Shown piece by piece: positions 7,529 through 14,569 of a DNA stretch of 43,117 nt; the stretch's first letter is position 1; every line of letters begins with the position of its first letter. The position numbers were made by a program, and so were the translations under genes. The notes beneath the pieces are model-generated. The model saw only the letters and a list, made by a program, of their open reading frames with translations. It searched no databases and was not told the origin of the DNA. The stretch comes from a virus, in IMG/VR virus record IMGVR_UViG_3300010354_000179, positions 1 through 43,117 of that record. One strand, given 5' to 3'.

Positions 7529-8415
7529 ATGTGGGAGAGCGCGAGGAACTCGGCGCGCGCTTGCGCGTCGTGGCGCATGACCCCCCGCAGCGAGGATGTC
7601 ATCATTCGTCCTTCCTTGCCGATCCCACGAGCGCACATGCAGGTGTGGTAGCCGGAGACGACGACGCCGACTCCGAGCGGGGAGAGGTGATCGACGAGAG
7701 CGTCGGCGATCTGATCGGTCATCCGCTCCTGAACCTGCAGGCGGCGGGCGAACGCATCGAGGAGCCGAGCGAGTTTCGACAGCCCGACGACTCCTGCGTC
7801 GGGGGCGGGGACATAGGCGATCGTCGCTGCCCCGTGGAAGGGAAGCATGTGATGTTCGCAGAGCGACCAGTAGGGGAGATCGGAGACAGCGATCATCTCG
7901 TCGTGGTGGACATCGAAGACGGTCCCGAGGATCTGCGCCGGGTCCGCACCGTAGCCGGTCGTCATCTCGCGCAGCGCCTTCACGACCCGCTTCGGCGTGT
8001 CGATCAGACCATCTCGCGTCGGGTCTTCGCCGATGTGCTGAAGGAGGCGGATCACCGCATCGGTCGGCTCTCCGTCGTCTCGCTCCCACGGGAACGCGAG
8101 CCACTCGTCGACCTCGGTCGCGAAGGGTGCGAGATCCGTCGGCGAGTACGGTTTCCGGTAGAGCGCATCGACGACGAAGCCTTGCGAGCGGTAGCGGCTC
8201 AGGGTCGCTCCGCTGTCGACGAGATCATCGACGATCAGGGTCACGCCTTCGATCGGCTGCTCTGCTAGCGGGAGTCCGAGGATGTCTGCGACGAGGATCG
8301 CGACGGGTGCTCCGCCGGTCGGGACGCCGTAGACCTGCTGAAGGTTCCGTCCTTGTGATCGGCTGGCGAGGCGGGCTGCTTCGGTTCGGATGTTCTGCCA
8401 GGTCAAGTGTCGCAT
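7516..8415 (-). CDS. folE: Phosphoribosyltransferase-GTP cyclohydrolase I fusion
   Basis: A 299-residue two-domain protein. Residues about 1-100 are a small phosphoribosyltransferase-like domain with the PRPP loop VDDLVDSGAT (62-71). Residues about 110-299 are GTP cyclohydrolase I: TPKRVVKAL near 125, the zinc motif SLCEHHMLPFHG near 178, and the third zinc ligand in CMCARG near 258. FolE makes 7,8-dihydroneopterin triphosphate from GTP, the first step to 7-deazaguanines. The fusion is uncommon; the PRTase domain might salvage or interconvert guanine nucleotides, which is inference. ATG 8415 is chosen because QueE ends at 8420; longer in-frame extensions would overlap queE. Confidence 0.9.
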   Translation of the reverse strand: MRHLTWQNIRTEAARLASRSQGRNLQQVYGVPTGGAPVAILVADILGLPLAEQPIEGVTLIVDDLVDSGATLSRYRSQGFVVDALYRKPYSPTDLAPFATEVDEWLAFPWERDDGEPTDAVIRLLQHIGEDPTRDGLIDTPKRVVKALREMTTGYGADPAQILGTVFDVHHDEMIAVSDLPYWSLCEHHMLPFHGAATIAYVPAPDAGVVGLSKLARLLDAFARRLQVQERMTDQIADALVDHLSPLGVGVVVSGYHTCMCARGIGKEGRMMTSSLRGVMRHDAQARAEFLALSHIGRS

Positions 8416-8419
8416 GAGA

Positions 8420-9154
8420 TCAGATCCCTCGGATGTCGCCGAAGACGAGCGCGTGGAGTCGGGGTGAGAGATTCCATCCTCGGCGAGCGACCTGGTCGAA
8501 GACAAACGACCGGATGCGAGCGAGGAGGACGTCTGGCGTGGTGCCTTCGGGCATGAGCCAGATGTTCCCGGGTGAGACTTCCGGGAGGTAGGAGGCGAGG
8601 AAGTTCTCGACCTCGGCGATGTCGTCGAGGGTGGAGACGACGAACTTCCAGGCGGTGTCGTGCTCGCTCAGGACGCTCAGCGCTTCGGGGTTGATTCGCC
8701 GATCCTCGGTGATGCCGCTGTTCGCCAGTTTCGGCGAGCAGTTCCAGCGGAGCAGCCCTTCCCGGCTGCGCTGGAGGAGCGCTTCGTTCGGGATGATCGT
8801 CCCGTTCGTCTCGATCTCGGCGCGGTCGTCCCAGAGATCGAGGAGCGCTGCGAGCGCTGTCTGTTGGACGAGCGGCTCTCCACCGGTGACGACGAGGACC
8901 GGGCGCACAGTTTCATCGGTGAGGCTGCGAAGCGATGCGACGATCTGCTCTAGCGGGAGGCGCTTCAGTTCGGTCGCCCGGTCGAAGGCGACCCCATTCT
9001 TCCCGGTCCAGTCCCAGGTGTATGGGGTGTCGCACCATGAGCAGTCCAGATTGCAGAGTCCGAGGCGGAGAAAGACTGCTGCCCTTCCCTGCGAGGGTCC
9101 TTCTCCTTGCAGGGTCGGGCCGAAGAACTCAGAGACGGACAGGCTCTCAGGCAC
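8420..9154 (-). CDS. queE: 7-carboxy-7-deazaguanine synthase
   Basis: A 244-residue radical-SAM enzyme that converts 6-carboxytetrahydropterin to 7-carboxy-7-deazaguanine. The Fe-S cysteines are Cys34, Cys38 and Cys41 in CNLDCSWCDT. The N-terminal GPTLQGEGP and the VVTGGEPL motif (near residue 90) are typical of QueE. It starts with GTG 9154, overlapping the end of queD by 8 nt. It sits third from last in the deazaguanine operon. Confidence 0.95.
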   Translation of the reverse strand: MPESLSVSEFFGPTLQGEGPSQGRAAVFLRLGLCNLDCSWCDTPYTWDWTGKNGVAFDRATELKRLPLEQIVASLRSLTDETVRPVLVVTGGEPLVQQTALAALLDLWDDRAEIETNGTIIPNEALLQRSREGLLRWNCSPKLANSGITEDRRINPEALSVLSEHDTAWKFVVSTLDDIAEVENFLASYLPEVSPGNIWLMPEGTTPDVLLARIRSFVFDQVARRGWNLSPRLHALVFGDIRGI

Positions 9155-9566
9155 GACGGATCTCAGCGGTGCAGGCGGTCGTCTCCTGGACGGTGACGCG
9201 TTCGACGACGAGCGGAGCGAGCCGCTCCTGCAGGAGCCGCAGCGCGAGGCTTGCCAGATTCTCAGCGGTTGGCTGGCATGGGAGGACGACGACGCCGGGG
9301 AGATCCCGCATCGCGTCGAGCAGCGGGTCGTCTTCGCCGAGGAGGAGCCGGTGGTCCCAGAGGTCGTGAACCTCGGCGAGCGCCTCCTTTATCCGGGCGA
9401 AGTCGATGACCATCCCGTGCTCCGGGGAGTCGTCCTGAAGGATCGGCCCGGAGACATCGACGGTCAGCCGGTAGCGGTGGCCGTGCAGGTTGCGGCACTT
9501 CGTCTCATGGCGGGCGACCCGATGCCCTGCGTCGATGTCAACGAAGCGGCGGACGCTGGCGATCAT
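9147..9566 (-). CDS. queD: 6-carboxy-5,6,7,8-tetrahydropterin synthase
   Basis: A 139-residue member of the QueD/PTPS family acting after FolE. Zinc ligands are visible as His15, His28 and His30, with Cys24 of KCRNLHGH as the catalytic cysteine. The VIDFARIK and LWDHRLLL segments and the later PTAENLA motif (with its Glu) complete the active site. Length is normal. ATG 9566 overlaps the preceding gene by 4 nt; longer extensions are unsupported. Confidence 0.95.
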   Translation of the reverse strand: MIASVRRFVDIDAGHRVARHETKCRNLHGHRYRLTVDVSGPILQDDSPEHGMVIDFARIKEALAEVHDLWDHRLLLGEDDPLLDAMRDLPGVVVLPCQPTAENLASLALRLLQERLAPLVVERVTVQETTACTAEIRRA

Positions 9567-9991
9567 GGCACCATCCTTTGGTAAGCGTTCATGCGCTTCT
9601 TGCTCTTGTCGATCTGGTTGTTCGCGAAGCGGGAGTAGCCGGAGGTGAAGGGCGCTCGGATCTCGGGCCAGACCTCCCGCATGAGAGCGGTGTAGTGCCG
9701 GTTCGCTGTCGTCACCACATCGGCTTCGTCGATGATGCCGAGGTCCTCGGCTTGCCTTCGGATCTCGTCCGCAGTAACCGCTCCCGGGTCTGTGATCTTC
9801 ATGTCGTAGGGCGCGAGGACGGTTGTCAGCCTGACGAGGCCGTGCTTCGCGCTGATGACGAAGAATCGGGAGAGCGGCGCGAGCGACATCGCGTAGTCGA
9901 GTTGCGTGCGAAAGATGTTCCCGGTGTAAAGGTGCATCGCTGGCGCAGGCTGCCGGAGTTTCCTCAGCCCGCATGAGATCACGACGATCAT
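9563..9991 (-). CDS. DUF6884-like protein inside the deazaguanine operon
   Basis: A 142-residue protein starting M-I-V-V-I-S-C-G-L-R-K-L. It has the pattern I-S-C-G, A-P-A, LYTGNIFR (about 22-29), VISAKHGLV (about 45-53) and APYDM (about 60-64). This matches the DUF6884 family of phage and bacterial proteins with a possible nucleotide-type binding fold and no fixed activity. It overlaps queC before it and queD after it by 4 nt each, so it is co-translated with the preQ0 genes. That placement suggests a part in base supply or transfer, which is inference. Confidence 0.75.
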   Translation of the reverse strand: MIVVISCGLRKLRQPAPAMHLYTGNIFRTQLDYAMSLAPLSRFFVISAKHGLVRLTTVLAPYDMKITDPGAVTADEIRRQAEDLGIIDEADVVTTANRHYTALMREVWPEIRAPFTSGYSRFANNQIDKSKKRMNAYQRMVP

Positions 9992-10692
9992 CTGTCCGCC
10001 CGGGTCGCGGTTCTCCAGAAGGAGGGGTCCTCGTAGACGGTCGGGTCGTGAACGCCTGCGAGGTGGAAGGCTTCGGCTCGTTCGACGCAGGTCCCGCACC
10101 GCCCGCAATGAACCGAGCCGCCCTTGTAGCAGGACCAGGTGTCTTCCCACGGGACGCCGATCTCAGCGCCTCGGCTGGCGATCCCTGCCTTGTCCCGGTG
10201 GACGAATGGGGCGACGATGCCTTTCCAAACGGGCGACATGCCGCTCATGCCGACGAGCGCTGCTGCGTTCGCTGCGGCGATGAACTCAGGGCGGCAGTCC
10301 GGGTAGATGTAATGGTCTCCACCATGCACCCCGGTCGCGACATAGTCGGCTCCCTCGGCGATGGCGATCGCAGCGGCGACCGAGAGCATCATCATGTTCC
10401 GGTTCGGGACGACGGTCGCCTTCATCGTGGCTTCTGCGTAGTGGCCCTCAGGGATCTCGCCTCCACCGGTGAGCGATGAGGTCGCGATGAGTCTCGTGAT
10501 CGAGGAGAGGTCGACGACGGAATGCTGCGCGCTGAGCCTGGAGGCGCAGAGCGCAGCGAAGTCGATCTCGCGCCGGTGCCGCTGCCCATAGTCGACGGAG
10601 ACCAGGTGGAGGGAGTGCCCTTCGTGGTGGAGGTGGTAGGCGAGGCAGACGGAGTCCATCCCACCGGAGACGATCGCAACGGTCCGGGTCAT
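9988..10692 (-). CDS. queC: 7-cyano-7-deazaguanine synthase
   Basis: A 234-residue ATP-dependent enzyme that turns 7-carboxy-7-deazaguanine into preQ0. The PP-loop VSGGMDSV is at residues 8-15 and the SVDYGQRH motif near residue 37. The C-terminal zinc site SCYKGG...HCGRCGTCVER has four cysteines. It is single-domain QueC with no glutamine-amidotransferase fusion, so the expected product is preQ0 rather than a formamidino derivative. It overlaps the DpdA gene by ATGA. Confidence 0.95.
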   Translation of the reverse strand: MTRTVAIVSGGMDSVCLAYHLHHEGHSLHLVSVDYGQRHRREIDFAALCASRLSAQHSVVDLSSITRLIATSSLTGGGEIPEGHYAEATMKATVVPNRNMMMLSVAAAIAIAEGADYVATGVHGGDHYIYPDCRPEFIAAANAAALVGMSGMSPVWKGIVAPFVHRDKAGIASRGAEIGVPWEDTWSCYKGGSVHCGRCGTCVERAEAFHLAGVHDPTVYEDPSFWRTATRADR

Positions 10693-11681
10693 GCTTTGTC
10701 CTTGAGTAGCAGGATGTGGCGGTGGCGGGCCATGACGCCATGAATGAGGGGTCCGACTTTCGGTGCGTCCTGATCGGTCGGGCTGAGGCTGCGAGGCGGC
10801 TGCGATCCGGGGAAGCCGAGGACAGCGTGCAGGAATGGGCCGCGCTCGTGCTCTCGGAGCCGCGGAGCGAGGCTGGCAGGCGGGGTCACTTTCCACCGAC
10901 GCTGCAGGTTCTGCTCTAGGAGTTGTTGTCCTCGGATCGCGACCCGGGTGACATCTCGCCGGGTGTGGACGGTCGATGAGGCGATGCGCCGCCAGTCCAG
11001 ACCGTAGGAGGTCCGCAGCAGGTTCGCGAGGCGGGCTGCGTCCTTTCCATCGAGGCGACAACTCACCCGCTTCCCGAGGGTCGGATCGAAGAGTTGCAGG
11101 TTCGCGAAGCGGAAAGCAGCGGAGTAGCCGGACGAGTCGACGCTCCACCACGGAAGATTCATCATGAGGTCCGGGTGCGTGACCCCCCACCCGTGGAAGC
11201 GGAGGTGCGGGAAGTTCTCCTGCGCGTAGCGCATGATCGAGAGCGCCCACCGGAGCAGCCGTTTCGGCTCGCTCTTATGCGGGACCATGCCGCCCAGCCC
11301 GAGGAAGTCGACTCCCTCGTCGACATAGGGGTGAAGCGCTTTCGGCTCCGCCCCGTAGTGGACGGTCGGGACGAGGCCGAGGTGCCGGGGTGCTGCCTTC
11401 CAGTTCCGCAGGGTCGCTTCCTCGTTGCCGATGACATCGAGGCTCGCAGTCCAGAACAGGGCGCTCCTCCATCGTGCCGCCCATTCGTAGAACTCGTCGA
11501 GGTCGATGTGCGCGCCTTGCGATGCGGCGGAGAAAGCGCCGGAGTCGCCGATCAGCCGGAGACCCCACTCTGCGTATTGCCCGATGTCGTGCTCTCGGAA
11601 GTAGTGGAAGGAGAGCAGGGTGTTCACCGGGAGGTCGATGTGCACATCGTCCGTCTCGGCTGCGCTCACAGATTCAGCCAT
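10689..11681 (-). CDS. dpdA: DpdA-like DNA-guanine transglycosylase
   Basis: A 330-residue TIM-barrel-type protein related to tRNA-guanine transglycosylase and phage DpdA, which exchange guanine in DNA for a 7-deazaguanine. Visible motifs are LIGDSGAFSA (Asp46, candidate acid), ASLDVIGN (Asp82, candidate nucleophile region), GLGGMVPHK near 135, HGWGVTHPDLM near 163 and SVDSSGYS near 180. The tRNA-TGT zinc site is not apparent. It is followed directly by queC. ATG 11681 lies 16 nt inside the 3' end of the ParB-like gene, so translation may be coupled. This enzyme makes DNA, not tRNA, the likely target of the pathway. Confidence 0.85.
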   Translation of the reverse strand: MAESVSAAETDDVHIDLPVNTLLSFHYFREHDIGQYAEWGLRLIGDSGAFSAASQGAHIDLDEFYEWAARWRSALFWTASLDVIGNEEATLRNWKAAPRHLGLVPTVHYGAEPKALHPYVDEGVDFLGLGGMVPHKSEPKRLLRWALSIMRYAQENFPHLRFHGWGVTHPDLMMNLPWWSVDSSGYSAAFRFANLQLFDPTLGKRVSCRLDGKDAARLANLLRTSYGLDWRRIASSTVHTRRDVTRVAIRGQQLLEQNLQRRWKVTPPASLAPRLREHERGPFLHAVLGFPGSQPPRSLSPTDQDAPKVGPLIHGVMARHRHILLLKDKA

Positions 11682-12238
11682 CGCTCGACGACTTCGTCGT
11701 GGGAATCAGCGACGCTGAGGATGCTGTTCAGCGCGTCTGCGTTCTTCTTGCTGACCTTCAGCGTCACCCGGAAGAGTTCATCGTCCTCGTTCATGTCGCC
11801 GATCTCGTCGAAGACATCGTCGAGGGATGGCGGCGTCGTGAGGACGGAGAGCGCTTCCAGATCGGCTGCGCTGTACCCGGTGGCGAGCAGGAGGTCCGGG
11901 ACGACGGCGACTTCCTGGAGGAGATCGAGGAGCGCGTCGTTGTCGTACAAGCCGAGGTCGGCGGTCCGGTTGTCGGCGAGCGCGAAGGCTCGGGCGGTTG
12001 TCTCGTCGTCATCGACGAAGACGACGGCGATCTCCGTCCAGCCGAGCGAGCGCGCTGCCTGGAGTTGGTGGTTCCCGGCGATTACGGTTCCGTCTCGCCG
12101 GGCGACGATCGGCTTCCGCTGACCGAAGCGTTCGTAGGAGCGGGCGACGGCTTCGATGTCACCGCGCCTCGGGTTTCCGGGGAGGAGGCTGAGGTTGTCG
12201 ATCGGTTGAGCGAGCGGGCGGAGGTCCGGGGCGATCAT
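11666..12238 (-). CDS. ParB/sulfiredoxin-domain protein
   Basis: A 190-residue protein whose first 100 residues are a ParB N-terminal-like domain: LLPGNPRRGD (about 19-28), VARRDGTVIAGNHQLQAARSLG (about 45-66) and FALADNRTADLG. This domain occurs in segregation proteins, nucleases and in phage proteins next to modification genes. The C-terminal 70 residues are acidic and helical, with no ParB HTH. TAGGAG lies upstream of ATG 12238. It starts the deazaguanine operon and overlaps dpdA, so a role in choosing or marking DNA sites is possible. Confidence 0.8.
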   Translation of the reverse strand: MIAPDLRPLAQPIDNLSLLPGNPRRGDIEAVARSYERFGQRKPIVARRDGTVIAGNHQLQAARSLGWTEIAVVFVDDDETTARAFALADNRTADLGLYDNDALLDLLQEVAVVPDLLLATGYSAADLEALSVLTTPPSLDDVFDEIGDMNEDDELFRVTLKVSKKNADALNSILSVADSHDEVVERWLNL

Positions 12239-12270
12239 CGGGCGTGTCTCCTAGTCGTGCCGGTTGCCGC

Positions 12271-12300
12271 ACCTTAGCGTCGCTTGCCGCTTGCTGCCAG
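12271..12300 (-). promoter_or_regulatory. Candidate promoter of the deazaguanine operon
   Basis: TAAGGT (12276-12271) fits a -10. Upstream on the minus strand is GCAAGCGGCAAGCG, two GCAAG half-sites of the kind found in promoters L1-L10 but with a different spacing. About 32 nt of leader would precede the ParB-like ATG. No convincing -35 hexamer was found. Confidence 0.35.
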
Positions 12301-12303
12301 CCT

Positions 12304-12465
12304 TCACCGGTTGTGGGGGGTGAGCCTGCTCGGCTGCTCGCAGGCGCATAGGCGAGCGTAGTGGCGGCTCAGGGTGGCAGCGATCCTTCGTCCGTCGAGG
12401 CCGGTAGCGCCTGCCATGATCTGCGTCGCGAGGCGCTCGGCTTCTTCGCAGGTTGGCTCGCTCAT
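12304..12465 (-). CDS. Small protein between unknown gene and ParB-like gene
   Basis: A 53-residue frame, ATG 12465 to TGA 12304, starting in an ATGA overlap with the previous gene. It reads M-S-E-P-T-C-E-E-A-E-R-L-A-T-Q-I-M, then a helix (GRRIAATLSRHYARLCACE) and a short Pro/His tail. It has three cysteines, two as C-A-C. No family recognised. The coupled start is the main support. Confidence 0.55.
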   Translation of the reverse strand: MSEPTCEEAERLATQIMAGATGLDGRRIAATLSRHYARLCACEQPSRLTPHNR

Positions 12466-13037
12466 GTCCATCGTGCTCGGGCAAAGGCTTCGATCGTTGC
12501 GGAGAGTTCCTGCGCGACGAGGAAGGCGAGGCGACGCGCTTCGGCTGCTGCGCCTCGGGCGGTTCCGCCTTCGATCGGGAGGGCGGTGTCGTGGCTCTCG
12601 CTGTCGATGCGGAAGATGCCGTAGTGGCTTGCCTTGCCGGTGAGGAGCAGAAGGTTCGCGTCGAGGCTCTGCGGGAGGTAGCGGGCGAAGCCGAAGACGA
12701 CGACCCTCCAGGCGTGGGTCTCTCTCGTGAAGTCGCTGTAGTTGCGCTCAGGGACGACGAGGAATAGCGGCGGGGCGGTCCCGCCGAGGACATACCCTCC
12801 TCGGATGTGCGACCCCCAGGTTTCCCGGGTGAGCGTCGAGTAATGGAAGGAGCCGCCGCGCAGCGTCTGCTCGTGGATTCGCTGAGCGTCCCACCAGGCG
12901 ATCCCTTCGATGTCGTCCCGATGCGCGATCGTGAGTTCGTCGAGGAGATCGAGGCGATGCTGAATCGCTGGCACCGCCCGGTCGACGAGCCGAGCGATCC
13001 TCGTCCTCGCGTCTGGCTTGCTCTGCTGCCGGGTCAT
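12462..13037 (-). CDS. Unknown protein downstream of ERF
   Basis: A 191-residue protein. The N-terminal 40 residues are basic and helical. Residues 60-150 look like an alpha/beta fold with aromatic-rich strands (GGSFHYSTL, TRETWGSHIRGGYVLGG, LFLVVPERNYSDF, AWRVVVFGFARYL). A C-terminal helix (AAAEARRLAFLVAQELSATIEAFA) follows. I do not recognise a family. It overlaps the ERF gene by ATGA and a 53-residue gene by ATGA, so it belongs to a recombination-type operon. A nuclease or ERF accessory is possible but not shown. Confidence 0.65.
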   Translation of the reverse strand: MTRQQSKPDARTRIARLVDRAVPAIQHRLDLLDELTIAHRDDIEGIAWWDAQRIHEQTLRGGSFHYSTLTRETWGSHIRGGYVLGGTAPPLFLVVPERNYSDFTRETHAWRVVVFGFARYLPQSLDANLLLLTGKASHYGIFRIDSESHDTALPIEGGTARGAAAEARRLAFLVAQELSATIEAFARARWT

Positions 13038-13786
13038 CGCGCACCGGCTTCTGCGGTCGTGTCGAGGCTCGTGACCGCAGCCTCTACCCAGCGGAGCGCG
13101 ACATCGTGCTGAGCGACCGGGAGATCGGCGAGGGGTCCGAACTCTGCGTGGAAGCGGGAGCGCAGATCGGACCAGGCGTCGGTGCCGTAGGTTGCTTTCA
13201 CTCCGGCGACGAGTTCTCGGATGCCTGCTTCGGCGTCGGAGCGTTCGCTGCTCGGCTGCTCCGGGGTGCGGGTGCTTTCGCCGACTCCGTCGAAGGGACG
13301 CCACGAGTCGTCCTGCGGCGGGCGGGTGGGGCGCTGCGCCGGTCGTCCGGCTGCCTGCTGGCGGGGTGCGGCGCTGGCGCCGTCGTCGTCCTCGGCGGCG
13401 AGACCGAGGAATGCGAGGGCGGAGTAGCGGCGCCCGTAGGTGACAGCGGAGCCGGTCTCCTGAGCGGTCCGTCCGGCGGGCAGGCGCAGAGTCGGGCTGG
13501 CGAGCCACTCGCCGGACGAGTGGAGGAGGACGGTGCGGATCTCGACGGAGTGGCCGTCGTCGCTCGTGGCGATCGGCTGCAGGAGAGCGAGACCGTGCCG
13601 AGCGAGAGTCGGTCGGCAGGAGGCGAGGACATCGGCGAGATCAGCGTAGGTGTAGCCGAACGATGCGCCCTTGCTGCTGGCGATCGTCGCCTTCCGTCGC
13701 TTGGTGATGTCGTCGAGTTCGGCTGAGGCGGCGACGAAGGCTGCGGCGACTGCTGCGATCGTCTCGGATTGCGGGGTGGTGGTCAT
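13034..13786 (-). CDS. erf: ERF-family single-strand annealing protein
   Basis: A 250-residue recombinase of the ERF family, which anneals complementary single strands during phage recombination and concatemer formation. Typical features are the ITKRRKATIASSK segment (about 27-39), SFGYTYADLADV (about 42-53) and GSAVTYGRRYSALAFLGLA (about 108-126). A Pro/Gln-rich linker follows near 140-180, then a C-terminal helical domain. It is read from ATG 13786 behind T-loop RNA T2 and a GAGGAG ribosome site. Given the absence of a phage polymerase, this is the main DNA-metabolism enzyme besides HNH. Confidence 0.85.
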   Translation of the reverse strand: MTTTPQSETIAAVAAAFVAASAELDDITKRRKATIASSKGASFGYTYADLADVLASCRPTLARHGLALLQPIATSDDGHSVEIRTVLLHSSGEWLASPTLRLPAGRTAQETGSAVTYGRRYSALAFLGLAAEDDDGASAAPRQQAAGRPAQRPTRPPQDDSWRPFDGVGESTRTPEQPSSERSDAEAGIRELVAGVKATYGTDAWSDLRSRFHAEFGPLADLPVAQHDVALRWVEAAVTSLDTTAEAGAR

Positions 13787-13832
13787 GGCTTGCTCCTCGC
13801 TGATCGAGCCGAGCGGTTCTCGGCTTCGTCGT

Positions 13833-13882
13833 GCTGCCCGAGGAATCGAACCTCGCCCGCCGGAGCGGGGACCATCGGCAGC
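13833..13882 (-). ncRNA. T-loop RNA T2
   Basis: Closing stem GCTGCC/GGCAGC; mini-arm GA-TGG-TC; arm CCCGC-TCCG-GCGGG with a UNCG loop; T-arm CGAGG-TTCGATT-CCTCG; then ACGA. A 7-bp hairpin (AGCCGAG/CTCGGCT) lies between it and the ribosome site of ERF. This is the only copy preceded by another structured RNA rather than a stop codon. Confidence 0.85.
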
Positions 13883-13902
13883 GGCTGCGCTGCTTTCTGA
13901 GC

Positions 13903-14046
13903 GGCGCTCGCAGGCGAGCGGCACGGCGGGCTGCCTTCGGCACAAGCACGACCGTTGACGCTGCTCCGCCCTGCTTAGACGAGCAGCGCAGGCTCCCTTC
14001 ACCCGAAGGGACAACGGGCTAGCCGTGCCGCTCGCTCACGAGCGCC
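13903..14046 (-). ncRNA. 144-nt multibranched structured RNA
   Basis: A long closing helix pairs 13903-13910 with 14039-14046 (8 bp) and, after a 3x3 internal loop, 13914-13927 with 14022-14035 (14 bp). Inside, 13952-13957 pairs with 14012-14017 and encloses two hairpins: 13959-13966 with 13981-13988 (8 bp) and 13995-14000 with 14005-14010 (6 bp). A further hairpin pairs 13932-13935 with 13939-13942. A loop AAGCA (13976-13972) could pair with TGCTT (13948-13944) as a pseudoknot. No open frame of note covers it. Orientation is assumed from the flanking genes. No known class recognised. Confidence 0.7.
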
Positions 14047-14057
14047 GCCCGCTGAGG

Positions 14058-14237
14058 CTACCCGCCGAGTGTGCTCGTGATGATCTGCAAGCGCAGGTAG
14101 TCGGTCGGCTTCATGTAGACCGCTGCCGCCTTCGCTTCGATCTGCTCCAGCACCTCGGCGGGCAGGAGGACGGAGACCCGGCGGTTGTCGCCCGGGAGAG
14201 GTCGCGGGCCGCGCTTGCTGCTGAATCCGGTGGTCAT
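14058..14237 (-). CDS. Ribbon-helix-helix-type small protein (RHH-1)
   Basis: A 59-residue protein with a basic head (SSKRGPRPLPGDN) and then the Arc/MetJ-like pattern RRVSVLLPAEVLEQIEAKA: one beta strand and a first helix, then PTDYLRLQII as the second helix. It would dimerise and bind DNA through its strand. It lies behind T-loop RNA T3. It is one of three such proteins in the genome (with 19250-19465 and 30075-30272) and so a candidate ligand for the repeated GCAAG/CTTGC operators. Confidence 0.7.
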   Translation of the reverse strand: MTTGFSSKRGPRPLPGDNRRVSVLLPAEVLEQIEAKAAAVYMKPTDYLRLQIITSTLGG

Positions 14238-14286
14238 GGTGGCTCCTTGCTTGTTGCGTCTGGCGGCGGGGTGCCGCTCAGATCGT

Positions 14287-14336
14287 GGCGCCTCGGGAGA
14301 CGATCCCGACCCGGTTGCCCGGGAGCCGCTGGCGCC
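14287..14336 (-). ncRNA. T-loop RNA T3 (variant T-loop)
   Basis: Closing stem GGCGCC/GGCGCC; mini-arm AG-CGG-CT; arm CCCGG-GCAA-CCGGG with a GNRA loop; T-arm TCGGG-ATCGTCT-CCCGA; then ACGA. The loop has A first and T fifth where most copies have T and A, a swap at the position of the tRNA 54-58 contact. T11 shares it. Confidence 0.85.
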
Positions 14337-14344
14337 GCTGCTGC

Positions 14345-14569
14345 TCAGCCTGCGAGGCTGTGCGCCTCGGCGCAGCCGTCGCACCAGGCGGCAGGCTCAG
14401 CCGCCCAGTCCCGAGCCTCTCGCAGCGTGTAATGCCCGATGCAGCCGCCGTGGTCCTCGCAGATCGTGACCCACGGAGTAGCCGGGTCGAGTCCTTCAGC
14501 GGCGGCGGAGGTGACGGTGATGAGGGTGCCGGTCTGCCGGTTGCGGCGGGTGGTGGTGGTGCTGCTCAT
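14345..14569 (-). CDS. Small Cys/His protein, leaderless
   Basis: A 74-residue protein starting M-S-S-T-T-T-T-R-R with a Thr-rich head. A domain follows with CEDHGGCIGH (about 37-46) and a late WCDGCAEAH (about 62-70), a plausible single zinc site. No family recognised. ATG 14569 is 7 nt from the -10 of L3; there is no Shine-Dalgarno. First cistron of the unit L3, this gene, T3, RHH-1. Confidence 0.65.
   Translation of the reverse strand: MSSTTTTRRNRQTGTLITVTSAAAEGLDPATPWVTICEDHGGCIGHYTLREARDWAAEPAAWCDGCAEAHSLAG

Noticed and set aside
6947-8104. A 385-residue frame extending the small terminase far upstream through the FolE gene.
   Set aside because: The upstream part is Arg-rich shadow sequence. 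The helix-turn-helix protein starts at ATG 7492.
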